Part shown: one piece after another, positions 1 to 6,147 of the stretch
How the letters are laid out: every line of letters begins with the position of its first letter
How positions within the stretch are numbered: the first letter of the stretch is position 1
Source: JBBRUG01 sp038247995
GTDB taxonomy: Bacteria; Chloroflexota; Chloroflexia; Chloroflexales; Chloroflexaceae
DNA: 6,336 bases
Direction of reading: 5' to 3'
Assembly: GCA_038247995.1 (NCBI GenBank)
Contig: JBBRUG010000337.1
Location: 1-6,336 of the forward strand
Made by a program: the position numbers and the translations under genes
Notes under the pieces: generated by a model
What the model was told of the DNA's origin: nothing
Database searches by the model: none
The model's input: the letters and a program-made list of their open reading frames with translations, nothing else

Positions 1-144
1 CTCACGTGGAGCAGGGGGAGCCGCCGCAGATTCGGCGTCCTGATGCTGTCGGAAGCCCCGCTCCCGCTCAGGGAGCGGCCTGCTCTGAGCGTAGCCGAAG
101 GGGGTTGGGGGTGCGGGCAACGGCAAAAACCCTCCACCTGCAAG
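1..144 (-). repeat. Partial copy of GC-rich MITE/REP-like element (left, inverted relative to right copy)
   Basis: Bases 1-67 are a perfect reverse complement of 6197-6263, and 107-137 match the reverse complement of 6151-6181 with one mismatch. The copy therefore continues past the left window edge. Its inner end is the AAAAACCCTCCACCTG terminus at 125-140, followed by CAAG, the same four bases that follow the right copy's outer terminus. Between the matched blocks the left copy has 39 bases (68-106) where the right has 15. The extra sequence creates an 8-bp stem, CCGCTCCC (58-65) with GGGAGCGG (71-78), and contains CTGAGCGTAGCCGAAG, which resembles a palindromic repeat motif common in several bacterial phyla. 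No protein is supported here. That it is mobile is inference. Confidence 0.8.
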
Positions 145-333
145 GAGGTAGCGCCCGGGGCGAAAGGCAATCAGGTGCGCAATATACCACCACGACGGAT
201 GGAGTGCGGTCTGTGAAGCTTGGGTCTGCATAGGTACATCAATTTCGCTGTCGGCACGGTTAGTTAGAACGCGCTGCGTGGGCACTTCCCCGGTTCCTCG
301 GTTCTCAGGTTCTCCGGTTGTCCGGTTCTTGCT
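145..333. other. Gene-free spacer between left repeat and ABC pseudogene
   Basis: No open frame here has a convincing start, ribosome binding site or recognisable protein. It lies downstream of the minus-strand ABC pseudogene stop (334-336). Apart from the short tandem repeat at 291-330 I see no hairpin followed by a T-run that would act as a terminator for the ABC gene, and no RNA gene. Confidence 0.6.
291..330. repeat. Degenerate CGGTTCTC tandem repeat (5 units)
   Basis: Five successive units of 7-9 bases read CGGTTCCT, CGGTTCTCA, GGTTCTC, CGGTTGTC and CGGTTCTT, so the array is a short imperfect satellite. It ends a few bases past the stop codon of the ABC pseudogene. Its role is unknown. 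Such arrays can vary in copy number by replication slippage. Confidence 0.65.
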
Positions 334-2087
334 CTATACCAGCGCACCCTCCAAGCCGATCCTGAGGAGCTCCGCGAACCGCGAATCAGGGTCGTCGGCA
401 AGTTCATCGCGTGGCCCGTACTCACAGACTTGTCCATCTTCCAGGATCATGATCTGGTCGACGCGCTCAAAAGTGCCCAGGCGGTGCGCGATGATGATCG
501 CGGTGCGCCCGTGGAGCAGCCGCGCAAGCGCCTGTTCAAGCCGGCGCTCCGTCGCCGGGTCGAGCCGCGAGGACGCCTCATCAAGGATGATCAGCCCAGG
601 GTCGCGGAGAAAGGCGCGCGCGAAAGCGAGCAACTGCGCCTGGCCCGCCGAGAACCCGGCGCCGCCTGCGGCCAGTTGCGTGTCGAGGCCGTTGGGCAGC
701 GACCGCACCCAGTCGCCAATCCCAAGCGTATCCAGCGCATCTATAATTCGAGCGTCGGTGATGGTCGGGTCAAAGAAGGTCAGGTTCTCACGAACCGTCG
801 CGCTGAGCAACTGGATCTCCTGGGTGACGATCGCCACCCGCGCGCACGCATATCGGCGTTGGGCACAAGGCGCAAATCGACGCCGCCAAGCCGTACCGTG
901 CCTGCAGTCGGGTCGTAGAGCCGCAAGAGCAGCCGCGACAAGGTCGTTTTGCCACTCCCGGTACGCCCAAGCAGGCCCAGGGTGGTGCCTGCCGGAACGA
1001 GCGCCGACAACTCGCGCAGCACCGGCTCGTCGTTGGGATAGGCAAAGCTCAACCCGTCCAGTTCAACCGCCAACGCCCCGCCGGGAAGTAGCGCGCTCTG
1101 CTGTGCATCGCCAACTTGAGGCGTGGTAGCAAAGAGTTCCTGGATCCGTACGATGCTGGCTGTGGCTTGTTGCACATCGTCGAGCTGACGTTGCAACTCT
1201 TCCAGCGGGTGTTCGCGCATGGCCGTATAAGCAAAGATCAGATAGACCTGTCCGATCGTCAGGATGCCGTCGAGGGCGAGGAAGGCGCCGCTGATCAACG
1301 CTATGATGCCGCCAACCGTGATCGCCGTACTCAACGAGCGCCAACTGATGACACCGAATAACGAGCGCAGCACGCCGGTGCGGAACAACACCCGCGAGCG
1401 CTCGATATGGCGGCGCAGCACGTAGCTCACGGCGCCATTCGCGCGAATATCTTCCGTGCCGGAAAGGCGCTCTTCGAGCAGGCCGAACAACTCGGCGCTC
1501 GCCTGACGCTCCCGCGCACTACTGTAGGCCGCCACTGGCCGGCTCAACGTGACGGCGCACACGGCGGCTACAAGCACGCCCACCGCACACGGCAAACCGA
1601 CCCGCCAATCGATCAGGAACAGCAGCACAACCACGCCAACAATCAGCAGACCATTGAGGATGACCTGCACAACGAACTGCGACAGCACATTCTCCAGCTT
1701 GCTGACATCGCCATCGACACGCTCGATCATCTCGCCGGGAGTGCGCGCGTTATGAAAGCTCATGTCGAGCTGCAAACAGTGCTGAGTGAGATCGGTGCGC
1801 ATCTGGTTGGTTGCGATCAGGCCGATGTTCTGCGCCACGTATTGGCGACCCACCAGCGTGAGGTTCTGGCCAATCGCTACAGCGAGATAGAGTACACCGA
1901 TCCACACCAGGAAGCGCAATTCGCCGCCGCCAATAGCGCTGTCGATGAAGGTTTGCACCACGCGCGGTAAGCCCAGTTGCAACACCAGGTCGCTAAGCAC
2001 GAGGCCGGCCAGCACCGCCACCTGCACCCGCTATGGCGCAAGGTACACGCACAGCATGCGGCGGTAGTGCGCAAATGGCGCCCGCAT
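334..2087 (-). pseudogene. ABC exporter half-transporter (TMD-NBD fusion), disrupted by an amber codon and a frameshift
   Basis: The product would be an inner-membrane ABC exporter subunit with a six-helix transmembrane domain (about residues 15-300) fused to an ATPase domain. The original start is ATG at 2087, preceded by AAGGAG (2098-2093) with 5-base spacing. It opens MRAPFAHYRRMLCVYLAP, then TAG (2033-2031, codon 19), then continues RVQVAVLAGLVL in the same frame. A tyrosine is the natural residue there. The frame runs through Walker A (GRTGSGKTT, about 374-382 reconstructed) to ADMRAR, then shifts at about 838-851 by two extra bases or one missing base. The other frame resumes with VAIVTQE (Q-loop) and carries the signature FSAGQ, Walker B LIILDEAS and switch His in IIIAHRL, ending at 334. 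No partner half-transporter is adjacent, though this family often occurs as a tandem pair. A GTG at 2027 could restart translation but has no ribosome site. Substrate cannot be assigned. Two independent lesions favour a pseudogene over sequencing error, though error is not excluded. Confidence 0.88.
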
Positions 2088-2092
2088 ACGAT

Positions 2093-2098
2093 CTCCTT
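2093..2098 (-). promoter_or_regulatory. Shine-Dalgarno of the ABC pseudogene
   Basis: AAGGAG on the minus strand lies five bases before ATG 2087-2085. It decides the original start of the ABC gene. That start is followed in frame by the amber codon at 2033-2031, so translation initiated here would stop after 18 residues. Confidence 0.75.
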
Positions 2099-2293
2099 CA
2101 GCCCAACAGCGGGATGCACGCTACGATGTAATACGGTGGAATAGTCCCTGGAGTGTAGCATAGGGCTGCCGCAGATCCATCCGCCGTTCGATGGACGTAA
2201 GCTTATTCGTGCTGTCGCAGAGTCGGGAATCGATCCGCTGCTCTGTTCTGCGCTGTATCAAACCACGTTAGTCTTTCGGTAGCGGCTCGTTGG

Positions 2294-2314
2294 GCCGAAG
2301 CGTAGCTTCTCGGC
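2294..2314. other. Imperfect stem-loop downstream of the methyltransferase
   Basis: GCCGAAGC (2294-2301) pairs with GCTTCTCGGC (2305-2314) across a 3-base loop, with two bulged bases. It lies 32 bases beyond the methyltransferase stop on the minus strand. It has no T-run on that strand, so it is at best a weak or factor-dependent terminator. It could equally be a remnant of a repeat. The rest of 2162-2345 shows no gene. Confidence 0.3.
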
Positions 2315-2345
2315 TTTACATACCGGGCGATTTTCATGGTTCTAT

Positions 2346-3248
2346 TTAGAAGCCGCGACTGCTGAAGAGCGCCAGCCTGTAGCTGCCCGGCTCGGCAGGG
2401 CTTGGCGCCGATAACCAGTCTTGCTGTGCGACGATGGCCGTACACATCCCGTAGGTCGCCAGCCGGATCGGCCCGCTGCGTGAGCGCTCGCGCAATCGCT
2501 CCAGCACCTCCAGCAGCATGGCGCCTTCGAAGGGCGTGTACATGAAGAAGACGCTGCCCGCCGCGTAGTCCGTCCGCCGCGCATCCGCATTGATAAACTC
2601 GACCTGGGTAAGCCCAAGCTCGGCCGCACAGGCTCGGGCGTACTCGCAGAACGCCGGCTCGAACTCCACGCCCGTGGCCTGCGCACCGCTGAGCAGATGT
2701 ACCAGCGTGGTCACGTGGCCCATCCCGGAGCCCAGGTCGTAGAACCGGTCCTGGGGCCCGAGATTCGCGCGACGAACCAACTCGAAGATGATCCGCGCCG
2801 GTGTCTTTTGATAGAACACCATCTCGGGCTCGGGCTCCAGCCGCGCTTCGGGAAGCGCGTCGCTGCCGAGTATGCCATCGACAAACCGGTCGAGGCTATC
2901 GTAGCCGACAACTGCCTGTCCCTGCTCGTCGGCGGCAGGAGCGCCAATAAACCGTTCGATGGTGTGGCGCAAAGCCGCGCCGCGGCAACCGCCACGGATG
3001 GTGGAGCGCAGCCGTTGGAACAGCTCCGCATCGACGGCTTCCAGGCGCCGCTGCAGCCGCTCGGCCGCTTGTCGCAGTAAGCGTAACTCGTGCGGCTGCG
3101 CCGGATAGGCCAGCAACCCATCGATGCGGTCGATGATCGCGAACTCGATCGCGTCGATAACCTCGGCACGACCCCGAAAGTTCTCCTGCGCATAGAGAGC
3201 AGCCTGGTCAAACGCGTCGAGCTGGGACTGGAGTGATTCGATCGTCAA
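2346..3248 (-). CDS. Class I SAM-dependent methyltransferase with helical N-terminal extension
   Basis: This 300-residue cytoplasmic protein is predicted to transfer a methyl group from S-adenosylmethionine. The Rossmann-fold markers lie in the C-terminal half: KTPARIIFEL leading into motif I DLGSGMG (171-177), the acidic motif II GVEFEP (193-198), motif III-like NADAR (220-224), and a motif IV-like strand with FFMYTPFEG (234-242). The spacing and the DLGSGxG form recall Dot1-like and related protein or small-molecule methyltransferases, but the substrate cannot be read from the sequence. Residues 1-100 are charged and mostly helical (Glu, Arg, Gln, Leu), possibly coiled-coil, and may bind substrate or a partner. 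The start is TTG at 3248; an in-frame TGA at 3266-3264 leaves no earlier start, and GGGGAA six bases upstream is a modest ribosome site. The gene stands alone: the ABC pseudogene begins about 260 bases downstream. The methyltransferase call is firm; the start is less so. Confidence 0.85.
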   Translation of the reverse strand: MTIESLQSQLDAFDQAALYAQENFRGRAEVIDAIEFAIIDRIDGLLAYPAQPHELRLLRQAAERLQRRLEAVDAELFQRLRSTIRGGCRGAALRHTIERFIGAPAADEQGQAVVGYDSLDRFVDGILGSDALPEARLEPEPEMVFYQKTPARIIFELVRRANLGPQDRFYDLGSGMGHVTTLVHLLSGAQATGVEFEPAFCEYARACAAELGLTQVEFINADARRTDYAAGSVFFMYTPFEGAMLLEVLERLRERSRSGPIRLATYGMCTAIVAQQDWLSAPSPAEPGSYRLALFSSRGF

Positions 3249-3645
3249 CTGCTGTTCCCCAACTCACGTTTCCTTCCCGGCATTTCCGGACATCCCGCAG
3301 CTCTTTTGCAGCAAGCCGAACAGCCAGTTCTTCGGTGAGGCTATTGCTGCCGGAGCTGAAGATGACGGTCGGAGCCGGATACTCCGACTTCATTGCGAGC
3401 GCGCTATCCGCATACGCTGCGGATCTACCGTTAGGAACTGGCCGCTGCGGCCGGTACCCTGACCAGCCCCCCTGGATCAATGTGCTGTATTAACCGCCGG
3501 CGACGAGGTGCAGAAACTCTAGCTTCTGCGCACGCTCAGCTCATACACCGACATGTCTCCATCGTGCAACCAAGCCAGACGACACTGAAGGCTGTTATAT
3601 GTCTGTGACAGTGGCACGCTCTGGCAGGAGCTCGGCGGCACGCGG
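3249..3645. other. Gene-free 397-bp intergenic region with clustered stem-loops
   Basis: Between the methyltransferase start and the LysR stop I find no credible gene. Two overlapping frames of about 90 codons on opposite strands have TTG or GTG starts, no ribosome sites and no recognisable protein. The part from 3308 to 3455 is rich in short perfect stems (separate entry). At 3510-3529 there is a further weak hairpin, GCAGAA with TTCTGC. No T-run terminator for the LysR gene is evident. Confidence 0.6.
3308..3455. ncRNA. Candidate structured RNA or leader: four consecutive stem-loops
   Basis: Four stems follow one another. (a) GCAGCAA (3308-3314) pairs with TTGCTGC (3344-3350), extended by GCC/GGC (3315-3317 with 3339-3341) across a two-base bulge, with GAAC/GTTC inside. 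(b) GTCGGAG (3368-3374) pairs with CTCCGAC (3382-3388), loop 7. (c) ATCCGCA (3406-3412) pairs with TGCGGAT (3418-3424), loop 5. (d) ACTGGCCG (3437-3444) pairs with CGGCCGGT (3448-3455), loop 3, one G-T pair. On the minus strand they would sit 60-207 bases ahead of the methyltransferase start, so a 5' leader is one possibility and an independent small RNA another. The family is not recognised. The pairing is seen; the RNA is inference. Confidence 0.35.
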
Positions 3646-4527
3646 TCAGACTGCCCGCAATTCCTGCACCATAAACTCGCGCAGCGCCCGCGCCGCCGGC
3701 GATGCTACCCGATCGCCACGCCAAACAATGCCCAGCGAGCGCTGAAGGTTCTGATCGTTCACATGCAACGTGCTGACATCCGACACGCCTTGCACCGCCA
3801 AACGCGGCACCAGCGCGATCCCAATACCGGCCGCTACGAAGCGTAAGAGCGTGTCGGTCTCACCACCATCGAGAACAACTCGGGGCGTAAAATTGGCCAC
3901 ATGGCAGGCGCCCAACATTGCCTCGCGCAGTTCATAGTTTTTGGGCGAGAGCACCCACGGCTCACCGCGCAGATCGCTGAAAGCCACTTCTCCGCAGTGT
4001 GCGAGATGATGCTCGGCCCAGACGGCGACGACCATCTCTTCGGTAAATAGCGGCACCACCGTCAGACTGCTATCCTCAACCGGCAGCGTCACCACGGCAA
4101 CATCGGTGAGGCCGGTTTCGAGCAGATCGAGCAGCGTTTGCACGCCGGCTTCGTGAAGCCGTAACTCGATGCCGGGATAACGCTTGTTGAAGGCGGCCAG
4201 TACCGGCGGCAAGAGTTGGGTGCCGGCTGTCGGCGGTGTGCCGACTGTCGCTCGCCCTTTACTCAGCCCGATCCGCTCGGCCATTTCAGCGCGTGCCGCT
4301 TCTACTTGCGCCATCACCGCACGCGCGTGGGGCAGCAACGCCTCACCGGCTTCCGTCAGACGCACATTCCGCCCAACTCGATCAAAGAGCGCCACACCAA
4401 GTTCTTGTTCAAGCTGGCTGATCTGCTTGCTCAGCGCCGGCTGAGCGATATGCAATTCAGCCGCTGCCCGCGTAACATGTGAATAACGCGCTACGGCTTC
4501 AAAATAACGCAAATGTCGAAGTTCCAT
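3646..4527 (-). CDS. LysR-family transcriptional regulator
   Basis: This 293-residue protein is typical in length for the LysR family, whose members bind DNA as tetramers and respond to a small-molecule co-inducer. The N-terminal winged helix-turn-helix (about residues 2-60) includes VTRAAAELHIAQPALSKQISQLEQELG and LFDR followed by RLTEAGEALL. A linker helix spans about 62-90. The effector-binding domain (91-293) opens with the usual GRATVGTPPTAG strand and contains LLETGLTDVAVVTLP and the VAAGIGIALVPRLAV segment found across the family. The effector cannot be deduced. It is transcribed divergently from the VanW-domain gene, the arrangement in which LysR proteins often control the neighbour and themselves. 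The start is ATG 4527-4525. There is no Shine-Dalgarno, and a -10-like TATACT ends only seven bases upstream, so the message may be leaderless. The family call is certain; the target is inference. Confidence 0.95.
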   Translation of the reverse strand: MELRHLRYFEAVARYSHVTRAAAELHIAQPALSKQISQLEQELGVALFDRVGRNVRLTEAGEALLPHARAVMAQVEAARAEMAERIGLSKGRATVGTPPTAGTQLLPPVLAAFNKRYPGIELRLHEAGVQTLLDLLETGLTDVAVVTLPVEDSSLTVVPLFTEEMVVAVWAEHHLAHCGEVAFSDLRGEPWVLSPKNYELREAMLGACHVANFTPRVVLDGGETDTLLRFVAAGIGIALVPRLAVQGVSDVSTLHVNDQNLQRSLGIVWRGDRVASPAARALREFMVQELRAV

Positions 4528-4534
4528 AATCTTT

Positions 4535-4543
4535 AGTATAGCA
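4535..4543 (-). promoter_or_regulatory. Extended -10 promoter element for the LysR gene
   Basis: On the minus strand TGCTATACT (4543-4535) is an extended -10 (TGN-TATACT). It ends seven bases before ATG 4527, so transcription would begin at or next to the start codon and give a leaderless message. No good -35 hexamer is visible at the expected distance, where the opposing promoter's -10 lies. Confidence 0.5.
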
Positions 4544-4567
4544 GATGGCTTTTTTCGCTGTGCTATA
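4537..4567. promoter_or_regulatory. Inverted repeat TATAGCA-N17-TGCTATA in the divergent intergenic region
   Basis: TATAGCA (4537-4543) and TGCTATA (4561-4567) are perfect inverted copies 17 bases apart, centred between the two genes. The arms coincide with the two extended -10 boxes, so the symmetry may simply reflect two similar promoters. It could also be a regulator site, since LysR boxes are partly palindromic with T-N11-A cores. A regulator bound here would cover both promoters. Confidence 0.4.
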
Positions 4568-4569
4568 AT
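4561..4569 (+). promoter_or_regulatory. Extended -10 promoter element for the VanW-domain gene
   Basis: TGCTATAAT contains a perfect consensus -10 hexamer (4564-4569) with the upstream TGN extension, which can compensate for a poor -35. The expected -35 position (about 4541-4546) reads GCAGAT and overlaps the LysR promoter's own -10. Transcription should start near 4576, giving a leader of about 65 bases. Confidence 0.65.
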
Positions 4570-4630
4570 GACACAACGAATACACAGTGATCGCCAACCT
4601 TCGGTTAATCCTTTATCCCCATGTCTCTGC

Positions 4631-4636
4631 GGAGGT
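4631..4636 (+). promoter_or_regulatory. Shine-Dalgarno of the VanW-domain gene
   Basis: GGAGGT lies four bases before ATG 4641. It selects this ATG over the in-frame GTG at 4587, which lacks a ribosome site and would place 18 residues before the signal peptide. Confidence 0.8.
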
Positions 4637-4640
4637 GCGT

Positions 4641-6050
4641 ATGCCCCGCCTGCTCTTGCTCCTGGTACTGTTCACCCTGACTCTGACGGCATTCGTTCGC
4701 CCAACACCAGTTGCCCTTGCCACACCGGCCGCGCAAACTGTTCCGTTCCTCTTCTTCCCTGAAACTGGGCATAACATTGGTCCACCCATAAAGGCCGCCT
4801 TTGATGCATTTGGTGGTGTGGCTACGATCGGTTTGCCGCTCACTGAGTTAATTATCGGTGCCGATGGCGTACAGGTGCAGTATTTTGAGCGTGCCCGCTT
4901 TGAACACAACCCTAAAGCACCGGCCAATGCGCGCGTAGTACTCAGCCGCGCTGGGTCGATCCTTACCGCCGGGCGTGAAGCCGAGCCGCCCTTCCAGTGG
5001 CGTACGGCCACCGACGACCCGACCCGCGATTTCTTCGCTGCATCGGGACACTCGCTTGGCGGCGCTTTCCGTTGGTTCTGGCAAACCCGAGGTGGCTTGC
5101 CTGTCTTCGGCTATCCGATCTCGGAAGAGTTCCTTGAGGTCAACCCACTCGATGGACGCGAATATCTCGTGCAGTATTTCGAGCGTGCCCGCTTTGAATA
5201 TCATCCTGAGCACGCCGGCACTGATCTGGAAGTCCAACTTGCCCATCTCGGTCGCCAGTTGCTCCAGGCCGACCCGGTTGCGCTTGCCGCTACAGCGCCC
5301 ACCCGCCCGATTGAACTTCTTGGTCAGTCCAGCACGGGCTTTAATACGTCTTCCACCGATCGGGTGGTAAATATCACGCGTGCCACAGCAATGGCCGACG
5401 GCATGGTCGTACCCCAGGGTGGTGAGTTCTCATTTCTTAATATTGGCAATTTTTCGGAAGCGAATGGGTTTGTCGATGGGTATGCAATCGTCGGCGGGCG
5501 CCTGGAAAAGGTGATCGGCGGTGGGTTGTGTCAGGTCTCAACGACGCTCTTTCGCGCCGTCTCCAATTCCGGCCTCCAAATCACCCGGCGCATTGGGCAC
5601 AGCCATATTGTCTCATTCTATGAGAATATTCTTGGTTTCGATGCCACGGTTTTCTCGCCGGGCGTCGATTTCCGCTGGCGTAATGATAGCGCCGGTCCAG
5701 TGTACATCGTAGGTTTTGTCGATCGCGGCAGCGCCCGCATGACCTTCCAACTCTACGGGATCAGCGATGGCCGTCGGGTGCAACACGATGGCCCCTACAC
5801 GAAGAACTGGAAGCAGCCCGGCGCTCAGGTTTGGCAACTCGATCGTTCGCTCCCGCAGGGCGCCGTCCGTCAACTTGTGCAGGGGCGTGCGGGCGTCGAT
5901 GTAACCTACTATCGTAACATCCGCTTCGCCGACGGCACGTCGCGCCGCGACACCTATTTCACCAGCTATAAACCCTGGGAAGACTTCTTCCTCTATGGCC
6001 CCGGCGTTACGCCGCCATCCAGCGCCCGCGTGATCGCGCCCCGTAACTAA
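4641..6050 (+). CDS. Exported VanW-domain protein with two 'YFERARFE' repeat modules
   Basis: The protein has 469 residues. The chosen ATG is followed by a clear signal peptide: MPR, a leucine-rich core (about 4-18) and likely cleavage after ALA (25-27) or PAA (29-31). It should therefore be secreted or wall-exposed. Residues 36-110 and about 132-210 are two related modules sharing FFPETGH/FFAASGH, a GLPLTE/GYPISE segment and QYFERARFE (80-88 and 178-186), offset by exactly 98 residues; I know such modules from Chloroflexota secreted proteins. The VanW domain spans about 240-380, with DRVVNITRA, the GGEFSF segment and the hallmark GGGLCQVSTTLF (293-304). The tail (about 402-455, with LVQGRAGVDVTYYRNIRFADG) resembles a G5 domain, a common VanW companion; this part is tentative. 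VanW takes its name from vancomycin-resistance clusters, but its biochemical role is not established and no other van gene is present, so resistance should not be inferred. A hairpin closes the transcript 23 bases after the stop. LysR is divergent and a possible regulator. Confidence 0.92.
   Translation: MPRLLLLLVLFTLTLTAFVRPTPVALATPAAQTVPFLFFPETGHNIGPPIKAAFDAFGGVATIGLPLTELIIGADGVQVQYFERARFEHNPKAPANARVVLSRAGSILTAGREAEPPFQWRTATDDPTRDFFAASGHSLGGAFRWFWQTRGGLPVFGYPISEEFLEVNPLDGREYLVQYFERARFEYHPEHAGTDLEVQLAHLGRQLLQADPVALAATAPTRPIELLGQSSTGFNTSSTDRVVNITRATAMADGMVVPQGGEFSFLNIGNFSEANGFVDGYAIVGGRLEKVIGGGLCQVSTTLFRAVSNSGLQITRRIGHSHIVSFYENILGFDATVFSPGVDFRWRNDSAGPVYIVGFVDRGSARMTFQLYGISDGRRVQHDGPYTKNWKQPGAQVWQLDRSLPQGAVRQLVQGRAGVDVTYYRNIRFADGTSRRDTYFTSYKPWEDFFLYGPGVTPPSSARVIAPRN
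4875..4904 (+). repeat. In-gene direct repeat, copy 1 (pair with 5169-5198)
   Basis: This 30-base stretch, coding VQYFERARFE, differs from 5169-5198 by one synonymous base and lies 294 bases (98 codons) before it in the same gene. The nucleotide match is much closer than in the flanking module sequence. That suggests recent duplication, gene conversion or strong codon constraint at this motif. Confidence 0.8.
5169..5198 (+). repeat. In-gene direct repeat, copy 2 (pair with 4875-4904)
   Basis: Second copy of the 30-base motif within the VanW-domain gene, in frame with the first. Recombination between the copies would remove exactly 98 codons without a frameshift, leaving one module plus the VanW domain. 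Confidence 0.8.
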
Positions 6051-6072
6051 GTTCCTGGTTCGGCATCTGTTA

Positions 6073-6093
6073 GGGCGCCCCACGCGGGCGCCC
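6073..6093 (+). terminator. Strong GC hairpin downstream of the VanW gene (probable terminator)
   Basis: GGGCGCCC (6073-6080) pairs with GGGCGCCC (6086-6093) across the 5-base loop CACGC. The arm is itself palindromic. It starts 22 bases after the TAA at 6048-6050. There is no proper T-run, only TGAAATCTTCT after two more C bases, so it may act with a factor or as an RNA 3' stabiliser. Termination is inference from position and stem strength. Confidence 0.6.
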
Positions 6094-6110
6094 CCTGAAA
6101 TCTTCTACCG

Positions 6111-6137
6111 TCTGCCTGCTGCCCCTGCCCCTGCCAC
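6111..6137. repeat. Short CTGCC-rich low-complexity tract
   Basis: The tract consists of CTGCCTGCTGCCCCTGCCCC followed by TGCC, a run of imperfect 5-6 base pyrimidine-rich units between the VanW terminator hairpin and the right repeat element. It has no coding potential that I can support. Confidence 0.5.
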
Positions 6138-6147
6138 TGACCGCTCT

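Noticed and set aside
6..233. 75-codon plus-strand open frame at the left edge
   Set aside because: It lies almost wholly inside the GC-rich repeat and its flank, has no ribosome site and shows no recognisable protein features.
278..1129. Long plus-strand frame (283 codons) opposite the ABC gene
   Set aside because: Its sequence is low-complexity Ser/Arg/Ala-rich, an antisense shadow of the conserved ATPase domain read on the minus strand.
1407..1970. 187-codon plus-strand frame opposite the ABC transmembrane domain
   Set aside because: Antisense shadow: the minus strand here encodes the hydrophobic helices of the transporter, while this frame is His/Gln-rich with no recognisable domain.
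780..2027. The GTG-initiated 415-codon frame as an intact transporter gene
   Set aside because: The GTG has no ribosome site, homology extends upstream through the TAG to a proper start at 2087, and the frame ends in unrelated residues after the frameshift, lacking the signature and Walker B motifs.
2205..2245. A T-arm-like string (minus strand GGATCGATTCCCG) suggesting a tRNA
   Set aside because: The stem does not pair properly, the invariant T54 position is wrong and there is no matching acceptor, D or anticodon arm.
2203..2445. 80-codon minus-strand frame spanning the end of the methyltransferase
   Set aside because: It overlaps the methyltransferase in another frame and has no recognisable features.
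3208..3493. Two overlapping small frames on opposite strands (86 and 90 codons)
   Set aside because: Both use non-ATG starts without ribosome sites, overlap the methyltransferase start and resemble no family I know; clustered hairpins explain the region equally well.
4587..4640. GTG at 4587 as the start of the VanW gene
   Set aside because: No ribosome site precedes it, and it would bury the signal peptide behind 18 extra residues; ATG 4641 has GGAGGT directly upstream.
4641..6050. Interpreting the VanW gene as a vancomycin-resistance determinant
   Set aside because: No vanA/H/X/R/S-type genes are nearby and VanW is an accessory domain of unknown function, widespread outside resistance clusters.
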